DNA of 64,000 bases from the NCBI RefSeq assembly GCF_051014685.1, contig NC_135055.1:14558001-14622000 (forward strand). Direction: 5' to 3'. Shown here one piece after another: positions 1 through 12,339 of this stretch (the first letter of the stretch is position 1; each line of letters opens with the position of its first letter). The DNA comes from Ptiloglossa arizonensis. Lineage: Eukaryota > Arthropoda > Insecta > Hymenoptera > Colletidae. The notes under the pieces were generated by a model that was given only the letters and a program-made list of their open reading frames with translations, searched no databases and had not been told where the DNA came from. The position numbers were made by a program, and so were the translations under genes.

Positions 1-617
1 CCCGTCAATCAGTGTAAGCCTCTTTTCGGAGGCTTAAGACGATGACTGCGGATCGACGACAGAAAACGAACAGGTAGAGAACGACGTAAATGTTTTGAAG
101 ACAGTTTCGGGATCGTGGTGGAATGTACCTCGGACGCTTTTAGCGGACCAGGGTGGTCCGTTTCGAAACGGGGATTTTCTCTCATCGACGGGAATGTTCC
201 TTCGTTGATTAACATCTGCCGGGAATGCGCGACTCGCGGATCGAGGAATTCGTCGATTCGACAACGGTGCGTACTTCCCCGCTTTTTCGTCTCGTTCGGT
301 CCTCGTGATTTATCGTTTTTGTTTAATTAACTCTTTCCACGCAACGAGTTCGATCGCGGATGCAGACCCGGGAGGAACACGGCCCTCGACCAAGCGGATT
401 TACGCGTTTTTTTTTTTAAATCGCTCGATTCAAATCGAAGCGACAACGATCACGATGATCTTGAACGACGATTTCTACATTTTTTAATTAATCTTTTCGA
501 CCTACTTTACCGTAAACGTGTACAAAGCTTCGATCGTTCGGCTCGATCAGTGAATTCTCAATATACATTTAACTAGAAATCAATATTTCCAAATAACTAC
601 AAAACCGATCAATTTTT
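1..617. other. Non-coding sequence, nothing recognised
   Basis: Unique-looking sequence rich in CpG with a short T run near 410. Several short frames on both strands overlap one another and share no features of a real gene. I see no splice-bounded exon. Confidence 0.5.
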
Positions 618-822
618 GTTCACCTTAAAAAATTTACTTCCAGCCATTCTACGCAACAACGCTTCGCTCGTTCGACTCCTTACCATGTGAATCCTTATCA
701 CGCATTTCAGTAAAACTCAAAATTTGCAGACAATTACGAAACACTCTTTCTTTTCACCCTAAAAAAAAATTTACTTTTTCCTCCCTCTGCGCAACAACGC
801 TCCGCTCGTTCAACAACCCTTC
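618..822. repeat. Direct repeat, two diverged copies, about 138 bp apart
   Basis: A segment made of an A/T run, ATTTACTT, a CT-rich stretch and CGCAACAACGCT, then a CGCTCGTTC motif, occurs twice (around 625-685 and 757-820). The CGCAACAACGCT words start near 651 and 789. The copies differ by several substitutions and small indels, so the duplication is not very recent. No coding role is apparent. Confidence 0.6.
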
Positions 823-1929
823 GATGCTTTCTTTTCCGGGTATTCGCGAAAATCTCGATCGGTGTAACACACGAACGAAAAATTTCGTCGAGTATCGTGA
901 AAACTAGACACGCACGCGCGGGAGTCGTCGGTCGCTCTCACGAGGACGCTCTCCTTTGAGTAATTAGCGTCTGTCGTCGGGACGAGGTGCCGATGAAGAG
1001 TATAATTAATCCGGGGTTCATCCTCTCGAGAGGCCACGGCTCGAGTTGACGGGCCTTTAATAAATGTTGGCGGTATTACGCGCCGCAAAATAATCCCCCG
1101 CCTCCGCATTTCTCGCGACTTCGGCGCCCCGAATAATTCCGCTAGATTTTCACGAACGAGTTCGGGAATCCTCGGTGTAGCCGTGTCGCGTCAATAGAAA
1201 CCTTCCTTCGGCTAGAATTTGTCGCAGGTGGTCGTTCCGACCTCGTTCGCGTTCTCCACGGGAAATCTGAGCCTTACATCGAGATCCGCCCCCCTAGCCT
1301 CGTCGTTTTGTCTTCTCGGGACTCCGCGATTTTACCTCCCCCTACTTTCTCTACCCCCTTGTATCTCGCAAGATAAATGCGAGCAAAGGGAGGAACGACG
1401 TCTACGCTGCGCCTTGAAATTTCATTTCGGTTTTTAGCGATGAAACACACCCCCTCGGCCCCTCCCAGACGTAGCGGGAGCCCCCTAAGCATCGGTAATC
1501 TCGGCTCTCTGTAATTAAATTCTTCCACTTTATTTCGTCGGATACTGTTGCGACGCGCAGCCTCTTTTCTTTATATCTACTCATTTCCGTGCTTGGTTTT
1601 TGCGCGTTTCGCGCCTTTTCTTCGCGTGCTAGGGGCGACTGTGATCGTGGTTCGTTGTCGAGAACGCGGATATCGAAGTAAACAGTGAGGTACCGTGTAT
1701 TTGTTAATTTTTGTTGAAAATTTTGCAGGGTGAGGCTCGATTGATGGTAGAAAAAGGGAATGCATTATTGTAGAGGGTATCTTAAAATTAGTATCATATT
1801 TCGTTTTTATATATCTTCGAAGAGAAGCGAGAGATCGTTACGATTTCTATACGTAATATTGTTTATATTACTTATTATCTTGATGTAGTATATTTCTGTG
1901 ACTCGAAACGATGATTTTTCTATTCAGTC
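823..1929. other. Non-coding sequence, nothing recognised
   Basis: A GC-richer part (about 860-1180) passes into mixed sequence. Short frames here are mutually overlapping on both strands. There is no repeat, no transposon end and no exon with convincing splice sites. Confidence 0.45.
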
Positions 1930-2270
1930 TACCTCCAGGTTCTTCTATTCTCTATCCTAGCATTTGATCTTATTTTCTGCGATTGATTCGTAGATAAAGG
2001 AACCCTAGCTTACCGTGATCACGAGAAATGGTGTTCGCTAAGTCATCGTCTAGTTAGAGACCTGGCCAGTTTGTTACTCTGCTCCGCCATCCTTTTTCGA
2101 GCGAACATTTTTTTCCATTTGATGTATCTCTCGTCTACTAGGTTCTACCATTTTCTATCCAAGATCATGATCCAACTTTCTGCAATCGATTCCTGCATAA
2201 AGAAGTCCCGGTGTATCGCAATCACACGAAACACTTTCGTACTCTGCTCTGCTACACTTTCCACCACTTT
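1930..2270. repeat. Diverged direct repeat, about 204 bp apart
   Basis: The segment around 1930-2010 (TCTACC, TTCTATCC, TTTCTGCGATTGATTC, ATAAAGGAACCC) recurs in degraded form around 2130-2215 (TCTACT, TTCTATCC, TTTCTGCAATCGATTC, ATAAAGAAGTCCC). This looks like an old local duplication; the boundaries are approximate. Confidence 0.45.
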
Positions 2271-3447
2271 GTGTCCAGGATCGCGATTTAATTTTCCTTC
2301 GTTTGTGCAGCCGTTTAAAATCCAAGGAAAAATTATTTTCCCTAATTACGGACTTTATTGGAACTGGTACCGCGTTCTCCAACGATCGTCGGAGAATTTC
2401 ATTCGTCCGGCAAGATGTTTCACGAGGTAAGAGGAGCACTCATGGCGGACAGATGAAACGTAAACTTCGTCAGCCGGCTTTTTCTTTGCAATTAGCGGCG
2501 ATCCTCGATCCGAACTGTTATTATTCTTGTCTGCCGTTAATTCACGACTACCTGACCTCAACCGAGCGTAACTGCCTCGAAGGCGGATCGATATTACTTC
2601 GTCGAAATTGCCCCGACGCACGCGGTCGACACTAACGAGCCTGTCCGACCGAACTAATTACGGGAATGTCGTAATTGTGCTTTTCGGTGAGATTCTCTTA
2701 CATTACACAACCGTCTCCCCTTTCTTCCTACGAGTTTTTCCCTGCTACGAATTACGATCGGTTTTTCCTTAATATCTGTTGCACGTTTCGGCTATATATA
2801 ATCCTATGATGTGTACTGCGAGGAGAAATACGAGTCAGCGTTCGTGAAGCCTGTAACCGAGCAAAAGTAACTCGACACTGTCCACATTCTGGTCACTGGT
2901 CTTACCACATTCCCTTTAACCTGGGATTGCTCTTTTTTCTCTCCACAATAGACACAGGACGTCTATGTGTCTTTATTCTCTTTTTCCCAGTTCGCGATAT
3001 TTACTCGGGATCGGGGAGAATAGATTCGAAACGGACGCGTTATTTATTATTTCGTTGTTATCGAAATTGCTACTATTTTTTTTATTCGAATTTGGACCGG
3101 TGAGGTGATTCGAGGGGTATAGGACACGGGGAAAATAGGGCATTTCTGGAATTTTATAATCCGATATGGTTGTTTATATATGTGTACGTTTTAGCAAACT
3201 ATGTATTTTTTATTTTATTTATATGTGCGTAATAGTTTCAGAAGTACAACTTGGAAGAATGGTATAAAATTTCTTTGAACAGTCTCTTTTGCGAAAGATA
3301 GATAATATTGATAGAAGATATTACACGTATGTAATAATGTGTATATAAATTACAGTTGCAATTGTTTCACGTAGCAATATTTCGTGCAACATATGTGTAC
3401 ACACATTCTTCTTCGTACCAAGCAATTCTTTAAAAAATATATTTCCA
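2271..3447. other. Non-coding sequence, nothing firm
   Basis: Mixed-composition sequence. A TATATATA word at 2793-2800 is followed by a GTCAGCG word at about 2834, but the 44-nt spacing is wrong for a TATA/initiator pair and no gene follows. From about 3140 the sequence becomes AT-rich and leads into the tandem array. Confidence 0.4.
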
Positions 3448-4029
3448 ATACCTTCGATTTTTGAGAAAAGAAAAGTTTTTTCTGAAACAGAAAAAAATTA
3501 TTTGCCCCATATAATGCAATATCATACAATTAAAAAAAAAAAGATTTGTAATACCTTCGATTCGTCACGAGACCACCATATCGAGATAAATTAAACAATA
3601 AAATTATTTGCCCTATATAATGCTCCCTCTTGTACAATTTTTTACAAACCACATTTGCAATACCTTCGATTCGTCGCGAGACTACCGTATCGAGATAAAA
3701 TAAACAGAAAAAAATTATTTTCCCCGCATAATGCTTGTATCGTACAATTTTTTAAAAACTATTATTGCAATACCTTCGATTCATCGCAAAACCACCGTAT
3801 CGAGATAAAATAAACAGAAGAAAATATTTTCCCCGCATAATGCTTGTATCGTACAATTTTTTAAGCACCACATTTGCGATACCTTCGATTCGTCGCGAGA
3901 CCACCGTATCGAGAAAAACTAAACAGAAAAAAATTATTTTCCCCGCATAATGCTTGTATCGTACAATTTTTTAAAAACCATTATTACAATACCTTCGATT
4001 CGTCGCGAGGCCACCGTATCGAGAAAAAT
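3448..4029. repeat. Tandem array, 109-110 bp unit, about 5.3 copies
   Basis: The word ATACCTTCGA begins at 3448, 3551, 3660, 3770, 3879 and 3989, giving periods of 103, 109, 110, 109 and 110 bp. Each unit holds ATACCTTCGATTCGTCGCGA, ACCACCGTATCGAGA, an A-rich stretch, TATTTTCCCCGCATAATGC and TTGTATCGTACAATTTTTTA. The inner units are nearly identical, while the first one or two are more degraded at the 5' side. Short frames that run through the array are artefacts of the repeat. It is a local minisatellite-like array, not a CRISPR, because there are no unique spacers. Confidence 0.9.
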
Positions 4030-5636
4030 CGAGTACACCGTGTGCGTATATTACCGATATCCCCGCGCAAATGATCCACTCGTAGAAAACCGTGTCTAAT
4101 ATCCGCACTCGAGTGGTTGATTTACGTTAACCCGGTCGTTAGCTCGCGCGCCACGAACCACCGTCGAAACGACCCATAAATGAAATTCCCTCGTAACCGT
4201 TGTTAGGCGAACGATCCAGGTCGGATCGGTATACACAATAATACTAATAAATGCAAACCAGTTTCCTCGAGTATATCCGATCTTCCGGAACAAACGCGGA
4301 AGAAACACGCTAAGCGATCCGACACCCCCTATAAAGTTTTATTAACCCGGTGGTTGGTCGGCTGACTGGCTGGCTAGCTAGCTAGCTGGCGTCACCGGGC
4401 GAGAACACGAGCGATTCGAGCACGAAGGGAAATCATTCCAACGAAGTATAATCGATTTCGAAGAAGCGGGACATATCGTGGATTTCCGTGATCCCTGTCG
4501 CGGCCGATAAAAGCAACGAGGAGGTTCCGTTCTGGAGCACCTCGGGCGAGGGGGGGCGAGACGCCCGGGGACGATAACACGACGCTGGATCGACGTTTTA
4601 GCGCGAGGTCACGTGGACGAAGCAGTGGCGAGATAAGGCGGAACGGGTAGACACGTAAATGGCGGCCGCTGCGCCGCTGAAACGGATAAAAGGGTTCGAT
4701 CAGCCCGCTGCCGGCGGTTCCTCCCCGTATACTGGATTATCCTTGAGGTTTTCCCGGATTACGAGCGAGTCCCTCTTCAAGGATCATCCTGGCGGTCATG
4801 CGCCTCTCCTTTCCGCGGTGGCTGCACCGGAAATCCATCTAGAGAGCGCTATCGACTTATCGACGTCGTACCGTCGATGGTCCCTTACTTTTTACAAGAA
4901 GTGCTGCTCTTCACGCGCGAACGCTACGAACGATCAGAAACTTTTTCGTTGTTCCGAGTACAGGATCGGAACATTGGAACCTACGATGGATGTTCGTTAG
5001 GAACCGAGCGCGGGAACTGATTCGAGATATTAGAAGTAGGGAAAGATGGAGATGGTTTAGGTGAACTTTGTTTCGATTGGTTGGAAATTTGGGAATATTG
5101 GGAGATACATCGAAGGATGTTTGAAGAAAGAAGAGATGTTTTAAACGAATATAGTTTTGGTATCGGTTCTTAACCCTTTGTGGTAGAGGCTTCTTTGCTA
5201 CCGGAAATCGACGTTACGAGAAAATTCTTTAAGGTGTAAAATTCATCTGGAATGGAACATTTTTATATACTTCCCATACATGCGTTTACACTCTACAAGA
5301 ACGTGGTATTTAAATTCTAATTTCAATTTCAAATAACGAAGTTTTCCCGCATCGAAAATGGTACACTGAATCAGGTGGCGACCGAGGATCTCCTCTCGAG
5401 TCCAAAGGGTTAAGATTGGGGTAATACGAAGAGCTAAAGTGATCATCCCCGAGGAAAGTAAAAATAGACGAGGAGGAGATATTTTGAATAAATACTACTG
5501 GATATTGTTTGTTAGAATTCGAGTAATATCGAGAGTCAAATTGAGGGATATTTAAAGCAAACAAGAGAGATGCTCCGAACAATGTTTCAATATTGTTTCT
5601 TACGACTTGGGTAATAACGAGAACTGAACTGATCAA
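4030..5636. other. GC-richer island, no recognised gene
   Basis: A short CTGG/CTAG simple repeat sits at about 4361-4390. From 4330 to 5000 the sequence is GC-richer and carries a 113-codon + strand frame (4659-5000) that opens with an Ala run. I recognise no domain in it, and overlapping minus-strand frames suggest it reflects composition. From 5020 onward AT-rich sequence contains degenerate relatives of the next array. Confidence 0.4.
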
Positions 5637-5914
5637 TATCGAAGAAATTACAAGTAGGTTAAAAGGAGGTGTTCTAAATATTGATTCAATACTGTTCGAG
5701 CTAATTGATCAACATCGAGGGAATTACAAGTAGAGCAAGAAGAGGTGTTCCAAATAACGATTCAATATTGTTCGAGCTAATTAATCGACATCGAGGAAAT
5801 TAGATGCAGAGTGAGAAGAGGTGTTTCAAATATTACTTCGATATCCATCGAGGAAATTACAAGTAGGGAAGAAACAGATGTTTTAAATAAATACAGTTTC
5901 GATCTTGTTTCTTG
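5637..5914. repeat. Degenerate tandem repeat, unit about 56-77 bp
   Basis: ATCGAGGAAATTACAAGTAG-like words begin near 5637, 5712, 5789 and 5845, each followed by GAAGAGGTGTT and a CAAATA/TTCAATATTGTTCGAGCTAATT segment. Weaker relatives may extend back to about 5090. Nothing in it looks coding. Confidence 0.65.
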
Positions 5915-7275
5915 AAAGATGAGAGAGTCTCAAGCTTCGAGGATAGTCACCATCTGAGGATCCAAACGTCAGGTGGAAACATCGATGTTGATAAATTGTG
6001 ATCGCGAGTGCTGGGTCCCTTTCTTTTCGTACACGACGGACAATATTATATGTTTGTTCAACTTCGATGCGAGTAATTGCTCTCGATTCGTCGAAGAATG
6101 TATATTGCGTACAAATAACGATTCCCATCCGCGTTTGACTTCGATAACCAACACTTGGTATTCCGTGGTACACCGTTCTCGGGCTCTGAATATGTATCGA
6201 AGCTTTTAATACCTCATAAACGTTTTTGTCGACGTCTGGACGATACTTTGCTTCGAAACGTCTCCCGAAGTATCGTAGCCCGAAGTAATCCAGACAGTAG
6301 ACCCCATCGGTGTTCGACGTCATCCTGTCGATGGTCTTTCAGTTTTTGTTGAATCTCCTTTCACGAGACGCTCCTACGTTGTCTCGGGGAACTTTTCATA
6401 GATCGTAGATACCACTTTCATCCATTTTAATGAGACAGGAAGCAGGAGACCGTAATGAATATAAATCGGTGTCTAATACGCGTGCAACAACGTGAACGTG
6501 AACTTTTTCTCTTTCGAAAACATTTTACGCTCCCAACTCCATTGTCCCGCTTTCTTCGAAACATTTTAAAGGATCGAATAAATTAACACGTGATAATTCC
6601 TCGCGTTTCCTGGCCCGTGTTTCGTTAGTCCGCGAAAAAGGTTACGAGTTTAACGAAACGGTTTCAATTCTTCGAGGGGTTCTGAATTCTAACGTTCGAA
6701 CCTTCGACACTTCACCATTTTGAATTACCTATTACGATTAGATTCGTTGTTTGGCGTGTAAGTATTTAGTGACACTTTAACGCGTGGTTTTCTCGTAATT
6801 TTTCACCGAATCGAACGTTTCATTCCCAAAATCGAGTCTTTGGAGTTAGGAGAATTACACTCGAGAGAATGATCGTGTGTAATGGTTTTCTAGAAAGATT
6901 GTAATCCGATTTACAGCTGCCTCGGTAGAAAGTATTTTAAATTGTAGCTTTTTGGCAAATTAATTATACTCGATAACAACTTGGTACATAATGTAGAATA
7001 TGGTCTATTTATGTTTCAATGAATTCTCTGCTTCTCGTTCCGGATCCACAGATTCAATGATCATTCGTAATACTTGCGACTAAAGTCGAATCCGACATTC
7101 ATCGCCTGGCCACCCATCATCTCGTAGCGGTCCCCAGGATCTAACTTCCTCCGAACAGCTTCTCAGTATCCATAATCCCAGATAAGGACACTAACACGTA
7201 GTCACCGGTCGTTGCGACCTATTCTCGAATCGTGTAGCAGAACGCATGAAAAGAAAGCATTATAGATTGTAAGAA
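5915..7275. other. Non-coding sequence, nothing recognised
   Basis: AT-rich to mixed sequence with scattered short frames. A 146-codon minus-strand frame (5883-6323) overlaps two other frames and the preceding repeat. I see no domain, motif or splice context that would support it. Confidence 0.4.
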
Positions 7276-7669
7276 ATGGAGAAGAAAATCGAAACGCTTA
7301 GGGTGTTGCACGTGTACTTCTGTTGTGGCGAAAAGAAAGACTATCTTACAGAATTTATTCGAAATCCACCAAAGGTCGCCGGTTTAAAAGAAGCAGCGAT
7401 CTTTTACGTAAAATATTTCTGCTTCGTTGGCGGACAAAAACCTGGAAAACTAAAAAGCGAAAACAAACGATTTGCACCGAAATTTTGCGGAAGAAATATT
7501 AAAGCTTGATAAAGTTATCGCGCAGACAATATCCGAAAAAGGGTTTCCTAAAAGAATAAATTGTATTCTTGTTGTAGAGAGGGTATCGGAAAAGCAACTA
7601 AAAATATTATTGCCTGTCGCTTATCTCGCACCATTTTACAATTTTAACTATACCATCGTCAATTTGTAG
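7276..7669 (+). other. Pair of overlapping Lys-rich frames, unrecognised
   Basis: An ATG frame of 77 codons (7276-7509) is overlapped by a second frame of 65 codons (7472-7669). Both are rich in Lys and Glu and lack simple repeats. The first contains three Cys within or near a VYFCCGEKK-like stretch; the second reads EEILKLDKVIAQTISEK, which could form a helix. They might be the two halves of a frameshifted relic, but I recognise neither. The purine-rich strand alone could keep stops rare, so chance is the more likely explanation. Confidence 0.12.
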
Positions 7670-8513
7670 AATTTTCTCGCAAAACTTTTACACAATATAC
7701 CATTCACGATCAAATACATACCACTATACACCTCGTTAACCGTGGTATATTCCTTGGGTCTTTCTCGACCCATCGCTCCGTCACAATTATTTTTCTCCAA
7801 CTGAAATTGTTACAACAAAAACGACCAATATTTCCTGGCCCCTCTCGTTCGATCACAAACTCAAAAACACAAGATTCGGAAATTTTTTATCCAAAGATCT
7901 CGACTGTACAATCGACCGAAAGGACGACATCAATTTTAAGAATTGCTTCGAGAATTCGCGAGATCTTTTCTTCGCGTTTGTTCACGTGGGACCGAGCAAC
8001 ACGAGATCCTAATTACGCGAAGTTGTCTCGTTTCGAGTCCCAAGTGGAACGGAGACAAGCGAAGGAGGTTCGAGGACAGAACGTCCGGCAAACGTTCCCG
8101 ATTGGAATAGAAGAGGAGCGCTGGTGACGTAGGGCGGTCGGAAATTTAATGCGACCTCGTTATACCGTACCGTGACCTCCTCGATAAGAGGAATCGGCCG
8201 GGACGGTCGAATCAAAGTGAAAACCTCGCGTCTCTGTGACCTGTATAAGCTCGCGCTGGGATTAATCTCTCTGAATCGAGCAATCTTTCGCGCTGGCTCC
8301 CGCGGGAATGTCCGCGACGATTTGTCGCGAAACTGTAGGACCGTGAGGTGGCTAAGGAATTTTTCCAGTCACTGCTGGTATCTTCCCGGACCGAGTAAAA
8401 AGAGAACAACCCGAAGGGAATTTCCTGTAACTCGGCTTAAATAACTGGCTAACAACGGCGAGGATAATCGTCCGGGATGTTGAATTCCGGGCTAGAGGAG
8501 TCTGGACCCAGTT
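7670..8513. other. Non-coding sequence, nothing recognised
   Basis: Mixed composition, becoming GC-richer around 8000-8450. The 106-codon frame at 7807-8127 and its opposite-strand neighbours have no recognisable features. Confidence 0.4.
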
Positions 8514-8925
8514 GGGGAGGGTGAGACCAAATTAATTAATAACGAGTGGTTTCGGATGGTAATTTTATCACGACACGGTTGAGAGTTTCTTTGACCGTTG
8601 TTATAGAAATTGTTTGTAAAGTGACAGGTCGATTAAGAAGAGCCTGTATATATCGAATAAATGATTTTAGAAGCCATGGTTGTTGGAGCTTTTTTGTTAG
8701 CTTAGAGCTTCTCTAGGGCCAGATAAGTCTAGAAGAAATTGGAGAATGTGAGATAAAATTAATTAATAACGAGTGGTTTCGGATGGTAATTTTATCACGA
8801 CACTGACACGGTTGAGAGTTTCTTTGACCGTTGTTATAGAAATTGTTTGCAAAGTGACAGTTCGATCAAGAAGAGCCTGTGTGTATAGAACAGGTGATTT
8901 TAGGATTCACGATTGTTGGTAGCTT
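8514..8925. repeat. Two-copy tandem duplication, 227 bp apart
   Basis: A segment beginning AATTAATTAATAACGAGTGG at 8530 recurs at 8757 and continues through CGGATGGTAATTTTATCACG, GTTGAGAGTTTCTTTGACCG and AAGAAGAGCCTGT. The copies are nearly identical over about 120 bp. The second carries a small insertion that duplicates a few bases after CACGACAC. Identity fades on both sides. High similarity suggests a recent duplication. Confidence 0.88.
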
Positions 8926-10562
8926 AGATTTTTTATTAGTTCAGAACTGTGGATGTTTGGAAATTTTGTTACAGGACTTTTAACTCACCTTGTATCTATA
9001 GTTGTATGTTGAATCACCAATTCGGGCTACCTTGATTATTTATAACGAAGTAATCCTTCAGCTGGATAGTACCTGTATTTAAAAGATAGATTCGAGCTGT
9101 GAAATGCGCCTGGAAATTTTCTCACGGATCTTTGAACTCATTCTTCTAACAGTATGACAAATTTCGGTAACTGTTCTCGCGATGACACGGAATTTGCAAT
9201 ACAGTTCGAAGTGCTCGTAGCAAACGACGCCAACTGCTAAGTACCAAGTAACTGGGAGCAGGTGTAAATACAGACGGTAAGTAATATTTAGATTAAATGT
9301 GCGACTGCGCTGTGACTGAGTTGTGGGATGTTTGGGACCAAGATTGAGCTCTGTTGTAAACTTCAGGAAGATATACAGGATGGGTCATTTGAACGAGAAC
9401 ACCGATATACATCTCTGTTGTTTATAGATGAGACTATCTGTAATAAGGTTAATTCGTTCGGAGAAGAAAACAATGGCGAAATAAAAAATCTCTCCAAGGT
9501 CATTCTTTTCGAGATCTCAAGATCGTAGATATATTCTTAAACATCATTGTATAGTTTTTTTTGTATCTTGTTGTACAGAACAGAAGAACCTGTATAAATT
9601 CAACAACCTGTAACAATTTACCATTCTAATCGTCTCTGGTCTCAAGGTATTTACCATTGAAAGCACGAAATGTCTAAGAGCAGCGAACAGGTTCGAGTTA
9701 CCGTTATATCGTTACGTCACATAATATTCGAGCTAACTGACAAATATCCAGACACTCGATGCTAAATGCACGTATTAACCAGGTGTACTCTGCTATCGTC
9801 CCGAGTGACCCACTGACCTGTTTCGACGTATCGCGAAGGGTTGAAACGAAAAGAAAACGTAAAAGATTCGGTACTCCGTATAGAATTTTCAACTGTGCAA
9901 ATTCTAACCTTTCGAGCGAAAAAGAGGGGGGTAAAAAAAAAAAAAATTCCCTTTCTTCGACCGAATATATTAAACTCGTTAAAAAGTTTGAAATTAGCGC
10001 AAAAGAGGATAGTGTAATTCTCCGTCGGGGCGAGTTTAGGCGCATTTAATGTCCGAGGAAATCCTTCCTGCCTCGTAAGTTGCGCAGTTTTTTAATATTC
10101 ATCCGCGGAAGAAGTTCACCGATATCATGAAATATTCCTGTCGCCTCGTTCCTTTCTTTGTCCACATTTTTTTTTTCTTTTTTTTTTTTCAAGACACGCG
10201 CCCGTACCTCCGGGGAAATCAATATCCTCCAATTTCGCGTACCTTAAGACTTTCCGATTTCTCGCGGGACCGATCCCTTTAACGTCGAAAAAGAAACGTT
10301 ACTGCGTTTCGAGCGTGCTTTAAGAAATACGTATTGAATACGTTTCACGGGAAATAAAAATTCTCACGTCGATCGGGATCTTCGCGAGTTCGCACACTTC
10401 TCGGTGTTACGAGCAAGAAGAGCCAGGAGGGGACTACGATATGTTCGAGGGACCTCGAAGGTTATCATTCATCGTCACGCGCTGAGAACTTTTCCATGGA
10501 ACGGGGGAATATATAGTTTTCGAAATTAGGTTACGGGAAATGAATCATCCACCATGACGGAC
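8926..10562. other. Non-coding sequence, nothing recognised
   Basis: Mixed AT-rich sequence with a poly-A run near 9938-9948 and T-rich stretches near 10168-10190. Frames at 9704-10049 occur on both strands over the same bases and are therefore not informative. Confidence 0.45.
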
Positions 10563-10843
10563 AAAGTAAATAAAACTATGACGATAAGTGTGATGTGAGT
10601 GACTGTAGAGAAGTTAGGCCTAGGTTCAGTTTCTTGGAATTTGCCCTTACGAAGTTTACAATGTGTAGACTTTGATATCGTCAGTAGGAATATAATTAGT
10701 GAGTTTGGGATTTGTTGGTAGAAAAAAAGTATAATATAAACAACTTTTAAAGTAACTAAAACAGTAACGATAAGTGTATCGAGAGTGACTATAGAGAAGT
10801 TAGGCCTAGGTTCAGTTTCTTGAAATTTGCCCATTAAGAAGTT
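10563..10843. repeat. Two-copy direct repeat, 186 bp apart
   Basis: A segment of about 94 bp is present at about 10563-10656 and 10750-10843. It contains ACGATAAGTGT, GAGTGACT, TAGAGAAGTTAGGCC and TAGGTTCAGTTTCTTG. The shared core TTAGGCCTAGGTT (10614 and 10800) is the reverse complement of a 13-mer in the repeat pair at 23.7 and 25.9 kb, so these repeats may share an ancestor. Confidence 0.85.
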
Positions 10844-11934
10844 CGTATACAATCGGTAATAATTTAATAATAATTCACACGTTGTAAATCTATAGACTTC
10901 TTTACCACTCCTGATAACTTCAAGTATACAATTGTTCCCCTGTTTACACTCTTATGATCGATCAGTATCTTTTTCTTCGTATTCCAAAAGATTTACCCTC
11001 GTTAATACAAGATAGATTCACATCGAAATAAATAATTCTTCGGCTATTTCGAGACATTCTCCGGTATTCCGGAGAACTGATACCAAAAAACATACAGAGT
11101 TCATTCGAGGGATAAATTGCTCGAGAATGTCGAATCGAACTTTCCTTTGAAGCAAACAACGGTTTGTTTTCGCGTCTGTTCCATAGGAAGCATCGAGTAT
11201 TCGAGTATCGTTATCCTACCATCTAATTACATTTAATAGGATCAGAGAGCCCCTACAAAATCGTAAGAATAGACGATCGAGGAGCTACCTATACCCTTCG
11301 AATTTTTGTTACCCTCGACACATGGGCGCAAGAAAATTGCATTCAAATTGCAGCGTCTACTGAAAAAAGGTTCCTCTGTCTCTCTCGGTAGTGTCTTCTA
11401 ACGAACGTTACCGAGCTTATACTTTCCCCAGGGAACAGCTATTCATTATTTCTGGCTCGTAACAAGCCTCGCGGTAAGGACTGCCGGTCGCATCGAGAAA
11501 CAGCCACGTGGCACGTGAAACGGACATCCTCGATGCAAATCGCGTGCGAGACCTCTCGCGATAGAGCGGCTCGCTCGACTATTAAGAGGAAAAACCCCGT
11601 GAAACCGTGTATTAACGTGAGTCACGGCCACGGAATCGCAGAAGCTCCCGACCGACCGGGCCGATTACCACCAACGGACGTCGTGCGAGCGTCGCGACGC
11701 CAAACCACCGGTTGCCAAATTCTCGAGCCGATTCCGGGAACTTCCGTGCAACTCGAGCGCTATTTCACGGGGTAGATCTTTATTCATAGTTTGCTTTCTT
11801 CGCATTTGCATCGATGAAATATCACGTCGCGGCGTGCGATGAGATTTTTCAGAGATCCGCGTAATAAAGCGATAGAACCGGGATTTTCCATGGAATTATT
11901 TTACTTTCGCTACAATGTGTACCAAAGCTGGTAA
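10844..11934. other. Non-coding sequence, nothing recognised
   Basis: Mixed sequence, GC-richer from 11450 to 11770, with overlapping frames on both strands over 11446-11775. No supported feature. Confidence 0.4.
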
Positions 11935-12339
11935 GAGAAGGAAAGGGGAGGGAAAAAGGTACAATTTTGTGGACCGGAAGATTTGTTTAACCATCTCCAC
12001 GGTGTTCTCCAAAACAGTCATTTGCAGGAAAGAAAGATGATTCGTCAGTTTCGAATCACTTTCCCCAGTATTGATCTGTTATCAAAATATAACCTTATGA
12101 TTGAAACTTATAACACCCACACTAACCTACAAAAAGTGTTGTCTACTGTCTTGTCTAATAAACACGTAGCCGATAACTTCCTTCAACTTATAAACAATCT
12201 ACAAGACGCCCGCAACAAAATTCTATTTCCAACGAAACTAAATTTTACCAACTATAAAAATAATTTTCACTCCGTTCCTCTTAGTCTCCCAAAAACTAAC
12301 GAATTGCACTCCCTCCCGAATTGTACCGGCTCGATTTGA
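11935..12339 (+). other. Open frame of 134 codons, unrecognised, possibly relic
   Basis: The frame is open from 11935 (stop just upstream at 11932) to the stop at 12337-12339; the first ATG is at 12037. It is rich in Asn, Leu and Thr, contains a KVLSTVLSNKHVADNFLQL stretch that could form helices, and has no simple repeats. It is notable because it stays open through AT-rich sequence where stops are frequent elsewhere. I recognise no domain, see no good acceptor upstream, and the strand's bias toward CTA, AAC and CAA words could explain the lack of stops. A chance frame or an old retroelement fragment are the main alternatives. Confidence 0.13.

Noticed and set aside
2793..2837. TATATATA with a downstream initiator-like word
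   Set aside because: Spacing of about 44 nt does not fit a TATA/initiator pair, and no gene follows.
3448..4029. CRISPR-like array
   Set aside because: Whole units are repeated without unique spacers, and the DNA is eukaryotic in character.
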